Below are positions 16,160 to 24,630 of a stretch of DNA of 32,889 nt, piece by piece. The translations under genes were made by a program, and so were the position numbers. Every line of letters starts with the position of its first letter. Position 1 is the first letter of the stretch. This DNA is from an uncultured Chloroflexota bacterium (lineage in GTDB: Bacteria; Chloroflexota; Limnocylindria; Limnocylindrales; CSP1-4): positions 1-32,889 of the forward strand of contig CAIYHO010000117.1 of the NCBI GenBank assembly GCA_903925955.1, in the 5' to 3' direction. Below the pieces are notes generated by a model. The model did no database searches. It was not told the origin of the DNA and saw only the letters and a list, made by a program, of their open reading frames with translations.

Positions 16160-16869
16160 GCTACACCGATGGTCTGCTTGCCACTGGCGAGCGCATCATG
16201 CGACGCGAGCACCAGCATCCGTTCGTCCTGATCTGGGACAGCCGCGGCGGGATCCTCGCGCTGATCGCGGCGTTGGGCATCCTGATCATCAAGGCCGTCT
16301 CGGGCGGGACGGGCGCCTTCTTCGACATCCTTGGCTACCTCGCCCTGATCCTGCTTGTGGCGGGGCTGCTCCTGGTGTTGTGGAGCTGGCTCAAGTACCG
16401 CAACGAGGAGTTTGTGGTCACAAACCGGCGGATCATCCATGCCCGAGGCGTGGTCAACAAGGAGGCCAGCGACTCCGCCCTTGAGAAGATCAACGATGCC
16501 AATCTGAAGGAGTCCCTCTTCGGGCGCATGTTTGGCTTTGGCGATCTCGAAGTGGACACGGCGTCCGAGGCCGGCATTGAGCGGCTGCGGATGCTCCGGG
16601 ATCCCAAGGACTACAAGAAGGCGATGCTTGACGCCAAGCGTGAGCTGGAGCTTGACGTGAGCAGGTCGGGCTATGCGGCGCCCCAGGCAGGCTACGCGGC
16701 GCCCCAGGCGCCTGCAGCGCCCACACCCCCGGCGGCCCCCGTCCAAGACCACATGAGCAGCGACGATGTTGCTGCTGCCGTGGACCGCATTGGCGAGCTC
16801 CGCGACAAGGGGCTCATCTCGCCCGACGAGTTTGAGGCGAAGAAGAAGGAACTGCTGGACCGGCTCTAG
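16156..16869 (+). CDS. Membrane protein with bacterial PH-like domain and C-terminal SHOCT motif
   Basis: 237 residues. Two adjacent transmembrane helices (about 33-50 and 56-77: GGILALIAALGILIIKA; LGYLALILLVAGLLLVLWSWL) lead into a bacterial PH (bPH2, YdbS-like) domain with FVVTNRRIIHARGVVNKEASDSALEKINDA-type sequence. A Pro/Ala linker with a duplicated GYAAPQA unit follows, then a SHOCT short helical hairpin at the end (IGELRDKGLISPDEFEAKKKELL). SHOCT motifs occur at the ends of many membrane proteins and probably mediate oligomer contacts. The function is unknown. The ATG overlaps the xerD stop. Confidence 0.82.
   Translation: MSYTDGLLATGERIMRREHQHPFVLIWDSRGGILALIAALGILIIKAVSGGTGAFFDILGYLALILLVAGLLLVLWSWLKYRNEEFVVTNRRIIHARGVVNKEASDSALEKINDANLKESLFGRMFGFGDLEVDTASEAGIERLRMLRDPKDYKKAMLDAKRELELDVSRSGYAAPQAGYAAPQAPAAPTPPAAPVQDHMSSDDVAAAVDRIGELRDKGLISPDEFEAKKKELLDRL
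16669..16710 (+). repeat. Tandem 21-bp duplication in the linker of the SHOCT protein
   Basis: Two adjacent 21-bp copies (GGCTAYGCGGCGCCCCAGGCR) differing at two third-codon positions, encoding GYAAPQA twice. It lies in the flexible Pro/Ala linker. Confidence 0.85.
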
Positions 16870-16920
16870 GCGCCACACCGGCGGGGCTCTGGACGGCGGG
16901 GCCCCGCTCGCCGCGCCGGG

Positions 16921-16926
16921 TAGGAT
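16921..16926 (+). promoter_or_regulatory. Candidate -10 box (TAGGAT) upstream of the M50 protease gene
   Basis: GGGTAGGATACG in the 90-bp gap after the SHOCT gene. Implied leader is about 27 nt, and GAGGT precedes the GTG start by 4 nt. No clear -35. Confidence 0.4.
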
Positions 16927-16959
16927 ACGGGGGCGCTTTCACGTGCACCCGAGGTCTTT

Positions 16960-17595
16960 GTGTTCGACGTCTCTAACCTCCTGCCCAAGCTGATCGCCAT
17001 TGCGGTCCTGCTGCTGGTCTGCTTTCCCGTCCACGAGTTTGCGCATGCCCTTGCCGCGTACTGGCAGGGCGATGCGATGGCCAAGGTGTACGGGCGCCTC
17101 ACGCTCAACCCGGTTGCGCACTTTGACCGGTTCGGGTCGCTGATGATTGTCATCTCGGTCCTGCTTGGCAGCGGCATGATCCTTGGCTGGGCCAAGCCCA
17201 CGCCCATCAACCCGCAGAACTTCCGTGATCGCCGCAACGGCGAGGTGCTGGTGGCGCTGGCCGGGCCACTGTCCAACCTGCTGATGGCGGTGGTGTTTGC
17301 GGTGGTGCTGCGCGCCATGCTTGGGCTCAGCCTCGCCGCCCCAGATTGGGTGTACTTCGCTGTCTACTACCTGGTGGTCTTCAACGTGCTGCTGGGGATC
17401 TTCAACCTGCTCCCCGTGCCTCCGCTTGACGGATCAAACCTCCTCTTCCGGTTCCTCTCGCCCCGGCAGGTCTGGCAGATCCGGCCCGTCCTGCAGCAGT
17501 ACGGGCTGTTGATCCTCGTGGGCGTGATCGTCGTGTTGGGCGGACCGCTGAGCCGGCTGATCGATGGGGTGGTTAGTGTCCTGGTGGGCGTCTAA
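16960..17595 (+). CDS. Site-2 protease family (M50) membrane metalloprotease
   Basis: 211 residues with about five hydrophobic helices. The zinc motif is HEFAH (about residue 26) in the first helix; the third ligand Asp lies in NLLPVPPLDGS in a later helix. LGWAKPTPINPQNFRD is typical of the small, PDZ-less S2P subgroup. Such proteases cleave substrates within the membrane; the substrate is unknown. The GTG start has a short upstream GAGGT. The gene's last 32 nt overlap the next ORF. Adjacency to scpA is often seen in Firmicutes and Chloroflexota. Confidence 0.9.
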   Translation: MFDVSNLLPKLIAIAVLLLVCFPVHEFAHALAAYWQGDAMAKVYGRLTLNPVAHFDRFGSLMIVISVLLGSGMILGWAKPTPINPQNFRDRRNGEVLVALAGPLSNLLMAVVFAVVLRAMLGLSLAAPDWVYFAVYYLVVFNVLLGIFNLLPVPPLDGSNLLFRFLSPRQVWQIRPVLQQYGLLILVGVIVVLGGPLSRLIDGVVSVLVGV

Positions 17596-18064
17596 GGTTC
17601 GGCAGCTCCGCCAGCACTTGGGCGCCCGCGTGACGCCCCAGGAGCGGGCTGGGCTTGCCGCTTGGCTGCGTCCGGCTGAGCTGGCTCTGTTTGAGCAGAT
17701 GCATCCGGCCGATCGGCGCCACGGGCTTGATGTGGCAGCGCACCTGCGAGCCGCGGGCGTTGCAGACCGAGACGTCCTGGCCGCTGGGCTGCTCCATGAC
17801 TGCGGCAAGGGCAAGACCGGCCCGGGCCCACGCATCGCCTGGTCGCTTGGCGAGCACTACGGAACATGGGTGCTTCGCATTGCGCAGCGTGTCCCCGGAT
17901 GGAAGGCGCCCCTTGAACGGCTGCGCACCCATGCGGAGACGTCTGCCGCAGCGCTGGAGACAGCAGGGCTGAGCGCCCGCGCGGTGGCCTTGGTTCGTGA
18001 GCAGGCGGCGCCCTCTGACCCCGAATACGGCGTCCGGTTTGCAGCGGCGGACGAGGCGTGCTGA
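17564..18064 (+). CDS. HD domain-containing phosphohydrolase-like protein
   Basis: 166 residues. HD-superfamily metal ligands are visible in order: His in RRHGLDVA (about 53), His-Asp in GLLHDCGK (78-79), a further His in RTHAETS (about 123), and Asp in AAADEA (about 163). The family contains metal-dependent phosphohydrolases of nucleotides and related substrates; the actual substrate is unknown. The start is uncertain: ATG at 17564 overlaps the protease gene by 32 nt, while a GTG at 17576, with GGGGTGG just before it, would shorten it by four residues. Confidence 0.78.
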   Translation: MGWLVSWWASKVRQLRQHLGARVTPQERAGLAAWLRPAELALFEQMHPADRRHGLDVAAHLRAAGVADRDVLAAGLLHDCGKGKTGPGPRIAWSLGEHYGTWVLRIAQRVPGWKAPLERLRTHAETSAAALETAGLSARAVALVREQAAPSDPEYGVRFAAADEAC

Positions 18065-18066
18065 CC

Positions 18067-18930
18067 GTGGACGCGGTGCCCGCCGTAGCGTTTGCCGAGG
18101 GGAAGCGTCCCGAGGCGGCAACGCACGTCACCCTTGCGGCGTTTGACGGGCCACTTGCGCTCCTGCTCTCGCTGATTGAGGCACGCCAGCTGGACGTCCT
18201 CACCGTGCCGCTGGGTGCGCTTGCCGGGGCCTATCTCGATGCGCTGGCGGTCATCGATGTTGACCGCATGGGGCACGTGTCGGTGTTTATCGCTGTGGCC
18301 GGGCAGCTGATCCTCATCAAGTCGCGGGCGCTGCTTCCGCGGCGCGGCCCCGACGTTCCCGGTGTGCTGACCGACGACGGGCTTGACCCAGAGGCGGAGC
18401 TGCGCGCACGCCTCATCGAGTACCGGGCCTTTCGCGACGCCGGCGCCAGGCTGCTGGTGGACGCGGCAGGCACCGTGGGTCTGTTCCACCGAGAGCTGGC
18501 GGTCTCGCGCGCCGCAGGTCTCGCGGGGGCGCGGCCAGATGCCGTGGTCCCGATGAGTGCCGATGTGCTTGTCAAGGCGCTCGCCGGCATCGCCAGGCTT
18601 GCCCCACCTCCGCCGCCACCCCCTGAGACGATCCGGCGCACCGTGACCCTCAATGCTCGTGCTGCGCTCATCCGGCGCGCACTCGACGGGGCTCCGCTGG
18701 TGGTGCTGCAGGAGCTGCTCCGAGGCGTCAGGGACCGCGTCGTGGTGGCCGTGACGTTCCTGGCACTGCTGGAGCTGGTGAAGCGCCACGAGATTGTCGT
18801 TGAGCAGACGGAGCCCTTTGGGCCCATCAGCGCGCGCAGAACAACGGCGGAGGAGCGCACCGCAGCGGGCGTCTCGGTTACCGTGGAAGACGACGCGCCG
18901 CTGGACGAGACCTTGGAGGACTTTGCATGA
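18067..18930 (+). CDS. scpA: Segregation and condensation protein ScpA
   Basis: 287-residue kleisin that bridges the SMC ATPase heads with ScpB. N-terminal signature: LAAFDGPLALLLSLIEARQLDVLTVPL, then a helix with GQLILIKSRALLP. A PPPPPP run (about residue 185) interrupts the middle; the C-terminal winged helix reads VVVAVTFLALLELVKRHEI. No smc gene is in the window. I prefer the GTG at 18067 because GAGG lies 10 nt upstream; a GTG at 18058 would overlap the HD gene stop and add three residues. The polyproline run is a likely EF-P target (inference). Confidence 0.93.
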   Translation: MDAVPAVAFAEGKRPEAATHVTLAAFDGPLALLLSLIEARQLDVLTVPLGALAGAYLDALAVIDVDRMGHVSVFIAVAGQLILIKSRALLPRRGPDVPGVLTDDGLDPEAELRARLIEYRAFRDAGARLLVDAAGTVGLFHRELAVSRAAGLAGARPDAVVPMSADVLVKALAGIARLAPPPPPPPETIRRTVTLNARAALIRRALDGAPLVVLQELLRGVRDRVVVAVTFLALLELVKRHEIVVEQTEPFGPISARRTTAEERTAAGVSVTVEDDAPLDETLEDFA

Positions 18931-19706
18931 CCGAGCCCGAGCCCGTGGCCGAGCCTGCGGTTGAGCCCGACATGGTTGACGTGGCCGCGGCAGACGCGGG
19001 TCCCAGCGATGGCGCAGATCCCAGCAGTGACGCAGATCTTGGCGAAGAGGCGCCGCTGGCCCCGGGCGAGCTGACCGAGGCGCAGCTTGAGGCGCTCCTG
19101 TTCGTAGCGGAAAAGCCCCTGACGCGCCGCGAGATTGCCACCGTCGCCGGGGTGGAGCGCGCCGTTGTGGATGAGCGGCTTGGGGATCTTGAGGTGTCCC
19201 TCGCCGGACGCGGCATCAAGCTTGTCATCTCCGGTGAGCGTGTGGAGCTGGCCACGGCGCCCGAGGCTGGTCGCCTGGTTGCGCGGGCTGTGGGCGCCGA
19301 CGCGGTTCGCCTCTCGCCAGCCGCGCTGGAGACGCTTGCCATCGTCGCCTATCGCCAGCCCACCACGCGTGCGGTGATTGAGCGTGTGCGCGGTGTTGAC
19401 TCCGACTACACGGTGCGCGCGCTGTTGCACCGGCGGCTGAGTGTGGAGCTTGGACGCTCTGATGCGCCCGGTCGCCCAATCTTCTACGGCACCGGGTTTG
19501 AGTTCCTTGAGCGCTTTGGCCTTGTGTCCACGGACGAGCTCCCGCCGCTTGATCTTGACATCGCCACGCGCCTGGTTGATGGGGATGCGGCCGCCGCTGG
19601 CGCGGTCACGCTGGCCGCTGCCGCTGTCGTTGCTCTCGCCAAGACAACCGCCAACCCAACCACAGACACAACCGGTATCAGCCCCGCCACGGAAGATGGA
19701 GCCTGA
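18927..19706 (+). CDS. scpB: Segregation and condensation protein ScpB
   Basis: 259 residues with tandem winged-helix domains: LEALLFVAEKPLTRREIATVAGV and LSPAALETLAIVAYRQPTTRAVIERVRGVDS are hallmark ScpB sequence, then GRPIFYGTGFEFLERFGL. It binds ScpA in the SMC condensin complex. About 45 N-terminal residues are acidic and low in complexity, and about 45 C-terminal residues are Ala/Thr-rich, making it longer than the usual 180-200. The ATG overlaps the scpA stop. Confidence 0.94.
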   Translation: MTEPEPVAEPAVEPDMVDVAAADAGPSDGADPSSDADLGEEAPLAPGELTEAQLEALLFVAEKPLTRREIATVAGVERAVVDERLGDLEVSLAGRGIKLVISGERVELATAPEAGRLVARAVGADAVRLSPAALETLAIVAYRQPTTRAVIERVRGVDSDYTVRALLHRRLSVELGRSDAPGRPIFYGTGFEFLERFGLVSTDELPPLDLDIATRLVDGDAAAAGAVTLAAAAVVALAKTTANPTTDTTGISPATEDGA

Positions 19707-19709
19707 CGC

Positions 19710-20492
19710 ATGGCCGCCGAGCGCATCTCCAAGGTTCTTGCCGCCGCTGGCGTGACGTCGCGGCGCGGAGCTGACGCGCTCATCACCGCTGGCCGCGTCA
19801 CCGTGGACGGACGTCCTGCCGTGCTGGGTGAGCAGGTGGACCCCGCCCTGCAGCGTCTGGCGGTTGACGGACGCGTCGTAGGCGCCATGGCGCAGGATCA
19901 CGTGTACCTGGCCGTCCACAAGCCCGCTGGCGTCACGTCCACCGTGCGTGATCGGCATGCCCAGATGACCGTGATTGAGCTTGTGCCCGCCGATCTGGGC
20001 CACGGCGCGCGGCTCTACCCGGTGGGCCGGCTTGATCAGGACAGCGAGGGACTCCTGCTGCTCACCAACGATGGCGAGTGGTCCGAGCAGGTCCTGCATC
20101 CCCGCTATGGCGTGGAGCGCGAGTACGCGGTTGGTCTGGCGCACCCGCTGAGCCGCCAACAGGCGGAGATGCTCCAGAAGGGTGTGGTGCTGGAGGAGGG
20201 GACCGCAACCCTGACCGGGCTCCGCGGCCAGACCCGCACGGAGGACCAGCGGATTGCGCAGCTGCTGCGGCCTGATCCAGAGCCTGGTCTTGTGTGGGTC
20301 CGCGTCACCATCCAGCAGGGCTGGAAGCGGCAGCTTCGGCGCATGTTTGGTCAGGTTGGCCTGCCGGTGCGTCGCCTCGTGCGCGTGAGGATTGGCACCC
20401 TGCGGCTTGACCCGCTGCACACGGGCGAGGTGCGCCTGCTCACCGCAACCGAGGTGCGTCGTCTTGCACCCGATCGCGGCGGGCGCGAATGA
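19710..20492 (+). CDS. RsuA/RluB-family 23S/16S rRNA pseudouridine synthase
   Basis: 260 residues. The N-terminal S4 domain (ERISKVLAAAGVTSRRGADALITAGRVTVDG) is followed by the synthase domain with KPAGVTST and the catalytic motif GRLDQDSEGLLLLTNDG, whose first Asp is the nucleophile. The end shows IQQGWKRQLRRMFGQVGLPVRRLVRVRIG, typical of RluB. RluB modifies 23S U2605; RsuA modifies 16S U516. scpA-scpB-rluB order, as here, favours RluB. GGAG lies 13 nt before the ATG. Confidence 0.92.
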   Translation: MAAERISKVLAAAGVTSRRGADALITAGRVTVDGRPAVLGEQVDPALQRLAVDGRVVGAMAQDHVYLAVHKPAGVTSTVRDRHAQMTVIELVPADLGHGARLYPVGRLDQDSEGLLLLTNDGEWSEQVLHPRYGVEREYAVGLAHPLSRQQAEMLQKGVVLEEGTATLTGLRGQTRTEDQRIAQLLRPDPEPGLVWVRVTIQQGWKRQLRRMFGQVGLPVRRLVRVRIGTLRLDPLHTGEVRLLTATEVRRLAPDRGGRE

Positions 20493-21997
20493 ACGAGCAG
20501 CCGGCGGACGCCGCGGGCGCCCTGCCCGCCAAGCGCGGCCCCGTTGTTGCCCTCGATGGGCCGGCCTCAAGCGGGAAGAGCTCTGTGGGCTCGGCCGTTG
20601 CCAAGCGCCTCGGCCTGCGGTTTGTTGACACTGGGCTCTTCTACCGTGCGGTCACCGCGCTGGCGCTGGCCGAAGGCGTGCCGCCCGACGATGTGGACGG
20701 ACTTGTGCGCCTTGTGCCGCGGATCACGCTGGCCGCTGACGCTGATGGGCGTCTGGCCCGGGTGATGGTTGACGGCGCAGAGCACAGCGCGCCCATGCAC
20801 AGCCCAGAGGTGGACGGGGCCGTGCCGGTTGTTGCGCGGCAGGCGGGCGTCCGCGCGGCGCTGCTGGGCCGACAGCGCGAGCTTGCGGCGGATGGCGGCA
20901 TCATCCTTGCGGGCCGTGACATCGGGACCGTGGTCCTGCCCGAGGCAGACGTGAAGATCTACCTTGACGCTTCAGCCGAGGAGCGGGCCAGACGCCGCAT
21001 CCGCGAGCGCGGGCTTGACGAGGCCGGGCCAGAGGCTGCCGAGGTCCGCGCCCAGCTGGGCGTCCGCGACGCCACCGACAGCACCCGCGAGGTGGCGCCC
21101 CTGCGGACGGCCAGCGATGCCGTGGTCATCCGCACCGACGGCGTCTCGTTTGATGAAACCGTGGAGCTTGTCATCGGCGCGATTGCGTCGCGCGCCACGC
21201 CTGCTGCCGCTCCTGCACCGAAGGCCCCGCCGAAGGTTGCCGCCAAGGTGCACACCAAGACAAATCGGGCATTCGAGATTGCCATGCGTATGGACGACGA
21301 TCAGTCGCTGCTGGTGCGCGCTGTCGCATTTGGATGCCGCATGGCGTCGCGCCTTGTCGCAAACGTCCGCGTTGAGGGGATGGGCAATGTGCCGCGCACG
21401 GGGCCGGTCATCCTTGCGGTGAACCACATCTCCAACGCCGATCCGGTTGTCATCGGCGCCTGGCTCACGCCCCTGCTCAAGACGCGCCGGATCCACTGGC
21501 TGGGCAAGCGCGAGATCTTCGACATCCCCATCTTTGGCCTTGTGGCGGCATCCGGTGGCGTGCACCCGGTGGAGCGCGGCACCGCCGATGTGGATGCGTT
21601 CAGGCTGGCCACGAGGATCCTTGAAGCGGGGTCCGTGCTGCTCATCTTCCCGGAGGGCACACGCAGCCCAACGGGCGAGCTTGCCGAGGCCAAGGACGGC
21701 ACGGCGCTGCTGGCGCTCAAGACCGGTGCCCTGATCGTCCCCATCGGCGTCAACAACGCGGACACCGTGTGGCGCAAGGGCCGCGTCCTGCCCTCGCCCT
21801 TCCCCCGACGCCGCATCACCGTTCGCATCGGCGCGGCGTTCCGTCCCGTCGATGAACTGCCGCCCAATACCGATCGGCGGGCGATGAAGACGGCCGCCAC
21901 GTTGCTGATCATGACGCGCATCGCCGCGCAACTGGACCCCCGGCATCGGGGCGCGTACGGCGGTGCAATCGCTGCCGAGGAACCGCCCAACCCCTGA
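20489..21997 (+). CDS. cmk: Bifunctional cytidylate kinase / 1-acylglycerol-3-phosphate acyltransferase (Cmk-PlsC fusion)
   Basis: 502 residues, two enzymes in one chain. Residues about 17-230 are cytidylate kinase: P-loop ALDGPASSGKSSVG, RFVDTGLFYRAVT, GRDIGTVVLPEADVKIYLDAS and RDATDSTREVAPL. CMK phosphorylates CMP/dCMP. A Pro/Ala/Lys linker (about 234-255) connects to a PlsC acyltransferase (about 275-485), with the HX4D motif in NHISNAD, WLGKREIFDIPIFG, HPVERG and FPEGTRS. PlsC makes phosphatidic acid at the membrane. cmk and plsC are neighbours in many Firmicutes and Chloroflexota; here no stop or frameshift separates them. ATG overlaps the pseudouridine synthase stop. Confidence 0.93.
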   Translation: MNEQPADAAGALPAKRGPVVALDGPASSGKSSVGSAVAKRLGLRFVDTGLFYRAVTALALAEGVPPDDVDGLVRLVPRITLAADADGRLARVMVDGAEHSAPMHSPEVDGAVPVVARQAGVRAALLGRQRELAADGGIILAGRDIGTVVLPEADVKIYLDASAEERARRRIRERGLDEAGPEAAEVRAQLGVRDATDSTREVAPLRTASDAVVIRTDGVSFDETVELVIGAIASRATPAAAPAPKAPPKVAAKVHTKTNRAFEIAMRMDDDQSLLVRAVAFGCRMASRLVANVRVEGMGNVPRTGPVILAVNHISNADPVVIGAWLTPLLKTRRIHWLGKREIFDIPIFGLVAASGGVHPVERGTADVDAFRLATRILEAGSVLLIFPEGTRSPTGELAEAKDGTALLALKTGALIVPIGVNNADTVWRKGRVLPSPFPRRRITVRIGAAFRPVDELPPNTDRRAMKTAATLLIMTRIAAQLDPRHRGAYGGAIAAEEPPNP

Positions 21998-22036
21998 GTC
22001 AAGAGGCGCACCCGGGCGGCAAGCCCGCACCTGTGC

Positions 22037-22042
22037 GACTAT
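22037..22042 (+). promoter_or_regulatory. Candidate -10 box (GACTAT) for ispH
   Basis: GACTAT ends 9 nt before the ispH ATG at 22052 (cacgggtct between), in the short gap after cmk-plsC. It would give a leader of about 2 nt. No Shine-Dalgarno precedes the start. Confidence 0.35.
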
Positions 22043-22051
22043 CACGGGTCT

Positions 22052-23020
22052 ATGGGCATGGTTGAAGTCGTCCGCATCGCGCACCGCACTGGGTTTTGCT
22101 ATGGCGTGCGCGAGGCAATCGACAAGGCGAAGGAGTCGGCGGCGGCCGGCAAGTCAACCCATACGCTTGGCCAGGTTGTCCACAACGAGGGCGTCATCCG
22201 CCAGCTGGAGACGGCCGGCGTGCGCAGCGTTGACGGTCTGGACCAGATTGGCAGCGGGACCGCGGTGGTGATCCGCGCCCATGGCGTCAAGCCCGAAGTC
22301 TTTGAGCGTGCCGAACAGCGCGGGCTTGAAGTCATCGACGGCACCTGCACGTGGGTGGTCCAGGAGCAGCGCCAGCTGCAGGCGCTGGTGGACGAGGACT
22401 ACACGATCGTCCTGCTTGGCACACCCAAGCATCCCGAGGTTGTGGGGCTTCTCGGCTTTGCCCCGGATGCCATCGTGGTGGACGAGGAGGAGGACTGGGA
22501 CCTCATCCCGCGACGCAAGCGCATGGCCCTCATCACCCAGTCCACGCAGCCGCCGTGGAAGTTTGAGAAGCTTGCCGCGCTCATGGTGTCGCGGGCCCAC
22601 GAGCTCAAGATTGTGAACACGGTGTGCCCCGTCACCATCCGTCGCCAGGAGGACACGCTCGAGACCGCTCGCGACGTGGACCTGATGGTGGTGGTTGGCG
22701 GACGCCACTCGGCCAACACCAAGGAGCTGACGCGGCTCTGCGGGATTGCCGGGACCGCGGCGCTGCAGATTGAGAATGCCCGCGACCTCGAGGACGCCGT
22801 GCCGTTCGAGGGCATGCGGGTTGTTGGCGTCACCGGCGGTACCAGCACGCCGATCGAAGATCTCCGCGAGGTTACCCAGCGGATCTACGAAATTGCCGGC
22901 ACCCCCGAGACGCGAGGCCGTGCGGCCGAGCTTGCAGCAGCTGCGCTTGACGTTGCCGCAACTCCCGCAGGCCGGACAACATCCCTGCCGCGCCAGCACG
23001 CTGGCGCAGGAGCCGACTGA
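22052..23020 (+). CDS. ispH: 4-hydroxy-3-methylbut-2-enyl diphosphate reductase
   Basis: 322 residues. The last MEP pathway step, giving IPP and DMAPP, uses a 4Fe-4S cluster. Cluster cysteines: GFCYGVREA, DGTCTWVV and NTVCP. Diphosphate/catalytic residues: VVHNEGV, RAHGVKP, KHPEVVG with the following Glu, ITQST, GGRHSANT, and TGGTSTP. The motifs diverge from the E. coli forms (DATCP is DGTCT; TAGASAP is TGGTSTP) but all the key residues I checked are retained. Two in-frame ATGs are possible (22052, 22058). The last 45 residues are Ala-rich and non-conserved. The stop overlaps der (TGATG). Confidence 0.93.
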   Translation: MGMVEVVRIAHRTGFCYGVREAIDKAKESAAAGKSTHTLGQVVHNEGVIRQLETAGVRSVDGLDQIGSGTAVVIRAHGVKPEVFERAEQRGLEVIDGTCTWVVQEQRQLQALVDEDYTIVLLGTPKHPEVVGLLGFAPDAIVVDEEEDWDLIPRRKRMALITQSTQPPWKFEKLAALMVSRAHELKIVNTVCPVTIRRQEDTLETARDVDLMVVVGGRHSANTKELTRLCGIAGTAALQIENARDLEDAVPFEGMRVVGVTGGTSTPIEDLREVTQRIYEIAGTPETRGRAAELAAAALDVAATPAGRTTSLPRQHAGAGAD

Positions 23021-24582
23021 TGGCGAACAGATCCGCAGGCCTGCCCGTTGTGGCGTTCGTGGGACGGCCAAACGTGGGGAAGAGCACGCTCTTCAACCGC
23101 GTCGTCGGCGACGACCGCGCGGCCATTGTGGAGGACCGCGCCCGCACCACCCGTGATCGCCTGTACGGCGACGCCGAGTGGAATGGCCGGCGCTTCATCG
23201 TGGTGGACACCGGCGGCCTTGAAGTTGCCCCCGGCGACCCCATCGAAGAGGCCGTGCAGGTGCAGGCCCGCCTGGCCATCAGTGAAGCGGACGTCATCGT
23301 CTTCCTCGTGGACGCCGAGACCGGCCCCACGCCCGCGGACCTCGACGCCGCGCAGCTGCTCCGCCGCACCACAAAGCCCGTCTTGGTGGCTGCCAACAAG
23401 GCCGACAACCAGCGCCGCGAGCAGGACGCCACGGAGTTCTACTCCTTTGGCTGGGAAGACACGTTTGCCATCTCGGCCAACCACGGCCGCGGTGTCGGCG
23501 ACCTGTTGGACGCCGTGGTCTGGGCGCTGCCGCCCGAGAGCGTGCGCGAGGTTGCCCGCAAGGCCCGTGAAGTGCAGGCCGATGCCTGGGCTGACGAGGT
23601 AGCCGCCGGTCGCCTGGACCCATTTGTCATCGGCGTTGACGATGCTGACGACCCCGAGGGCGACGACGACCTTGAGGCGGAGACCCCGGAGGCCGAGGCG
23701 GCCCGCTGGGACGCGCTCATGGCCGCCGAGGACAACGATCCGCCCGCAATCGCGTTTGTGGGCCGGCCCAACGTGGGCAAGAGCAGCCTGCTCAACTCGC
23801 TCCTGGGCGAGAACCGGACCATCGTGTCCGACATCCCGGGCACCACGCGCGACGCCATCGACACCACCATCCCGTGGGGCCGCAGCGAGATCGTCCTCAT
23901 TGACACCGCCGGCATCAAGCGCCGCGGCAAGGTTGCCAACGGCCCGGCCGCAGACCGCTACTCAACGTTGCGGGCGCTCAAGGCGATTGCCCGCGCCGAT
24001 GTGGCCGTTCTTGTCCTTGACGCTGCCGATGGACTCACGGCGCAGGACGCCCATGTCGCGGGCTACGTGATTGAGGAGGGCAGGGGCCTGGTCCTGGCGG
24101 TCAACAAGTGGGACATCGTCGAGGGCAAGACCCACAAGAGCTTTGACGAGTTTGTCACGCAGCTGCGCCGCGACCTGCCGTTCATTGACTACGCGCCAAT
24201 CGTGTCCATCAGCGCCAAGACCGGCCAACGCGTCCAGCGCGTGCTGGAGCTGGCGGTTGAAGTGTGGGGCGAGCGCCGCAAGCGGATCAACACGGGCGAG
24301 CTCAACCGCCTGATCCGTGAAGTGGTGGAACGAACGCCGCCCGCGATGGTGCACGGCCGACGCTCGAAGATCCGCTATGCCACGCAGGCCGGCGTTGCGC
24401 CGCCCACGTTTGTCTTCTTCGCCACGGATCCCGCATCCATCCACTTCTCGTACAGGCGGTTCCTTGAGAACCGGCTCCGCGAGGCCTACGGCTTTGACGG
24501 CACGCCCATCAAGCTGGTCTTCCGCGAGCAGGCGCGCGAGAAGCGGGTCTACAAGGGCAAGCCCGGCAAGTCCAAGCGCTAA
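23020..24582 (+). CDS. der: GTPase Der (EngA), with long acidic inter-domain linker
   Basis: 520 residues against about 440 in most species. Two tandem TrmE-Era-EngA GTPase domains: first G1 GRPNVGKSTLFN, DTGGLE, NKAD; second G1 GRPNVGKSSLLN at about residue 250, DTAGIK, NKWD. A KH-like C-terminal domain follows (PPTFVFF, SYRRFLENRLREAYGFDGTPIKL). Der acts in 50S ribosome assembly. The extra length lies in residues about 173-242 between the G domains, an acidic stretch with DDADDPEGDDD. Basic C-terminal tail. No separate gene follows before the tRNA. Confidence 0.95.
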   Translation: MANRSAGLPVVAFVGRPNVGKSTLFNRVVGDDRAAIVEDRARTTRDRLYGDAEWNGRRFIVVDTGGLEVAPGDPIEEAVQVQARLAISEADVIVFLVDAETGPTPADLDAAQLLRRTTKPVLVAANKADNQRREQDATEFYSFGWEDTFAISANHGRGVGDLLDAVVWALPPESVREVARKAREVQADAWADEVAAGRLDPFVIGVDDADDPEGDDDLEAETPEAEAARWDALMAAEDNDPPAIAFVGRPNVGKSSLLNSLLGENRTIVSDIPGTTRDAIDTTIPWGRSEIVLIDTAGIKRRGKVANGPAADRYSTLRALKAIARADVAVLVLDAADGLTAQDAHVAGYVIEEGRGLVLAVNKWDIVEGKTHKSFDEFVTQLRRDLPFIDYAPIVSISAKTGQRVQRVLELAVEVWGERRKRINTGELNRLIREVVERTPPAMVHGRRSKIRYATQAGVAPPTFVFFATDPASIHFSYRRFLENRLREAYGFDGTPIKLVFREQAREKRVYKGKPGKSKR

Positions 24583-24615
24583 CTCGCCCGTCGGCTCACA
24601 GGGGGCCGCGGATGC

Positions 24616-24621
24616 TAGACT
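24616..24621 (+). promoter_or_regulatory. Candidate -10 box (TAGACT) for tRNA-Pro
   Basis: GCTAGACTC ends 9 nt before the mature tRNA 5' end. CTCACA, 15 bp upstream, is a weak -35. Confidence 0.45.
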
Positions 24622-24630
24622 CAACGGCCT

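Noticed and set aside
18231-20570. 779-residue minus-strand ORF
   Set aside because: Antisense shadow of scpA, scpB and the pseudouridine synthase gene; low-complexity translation with no recognisable motif.
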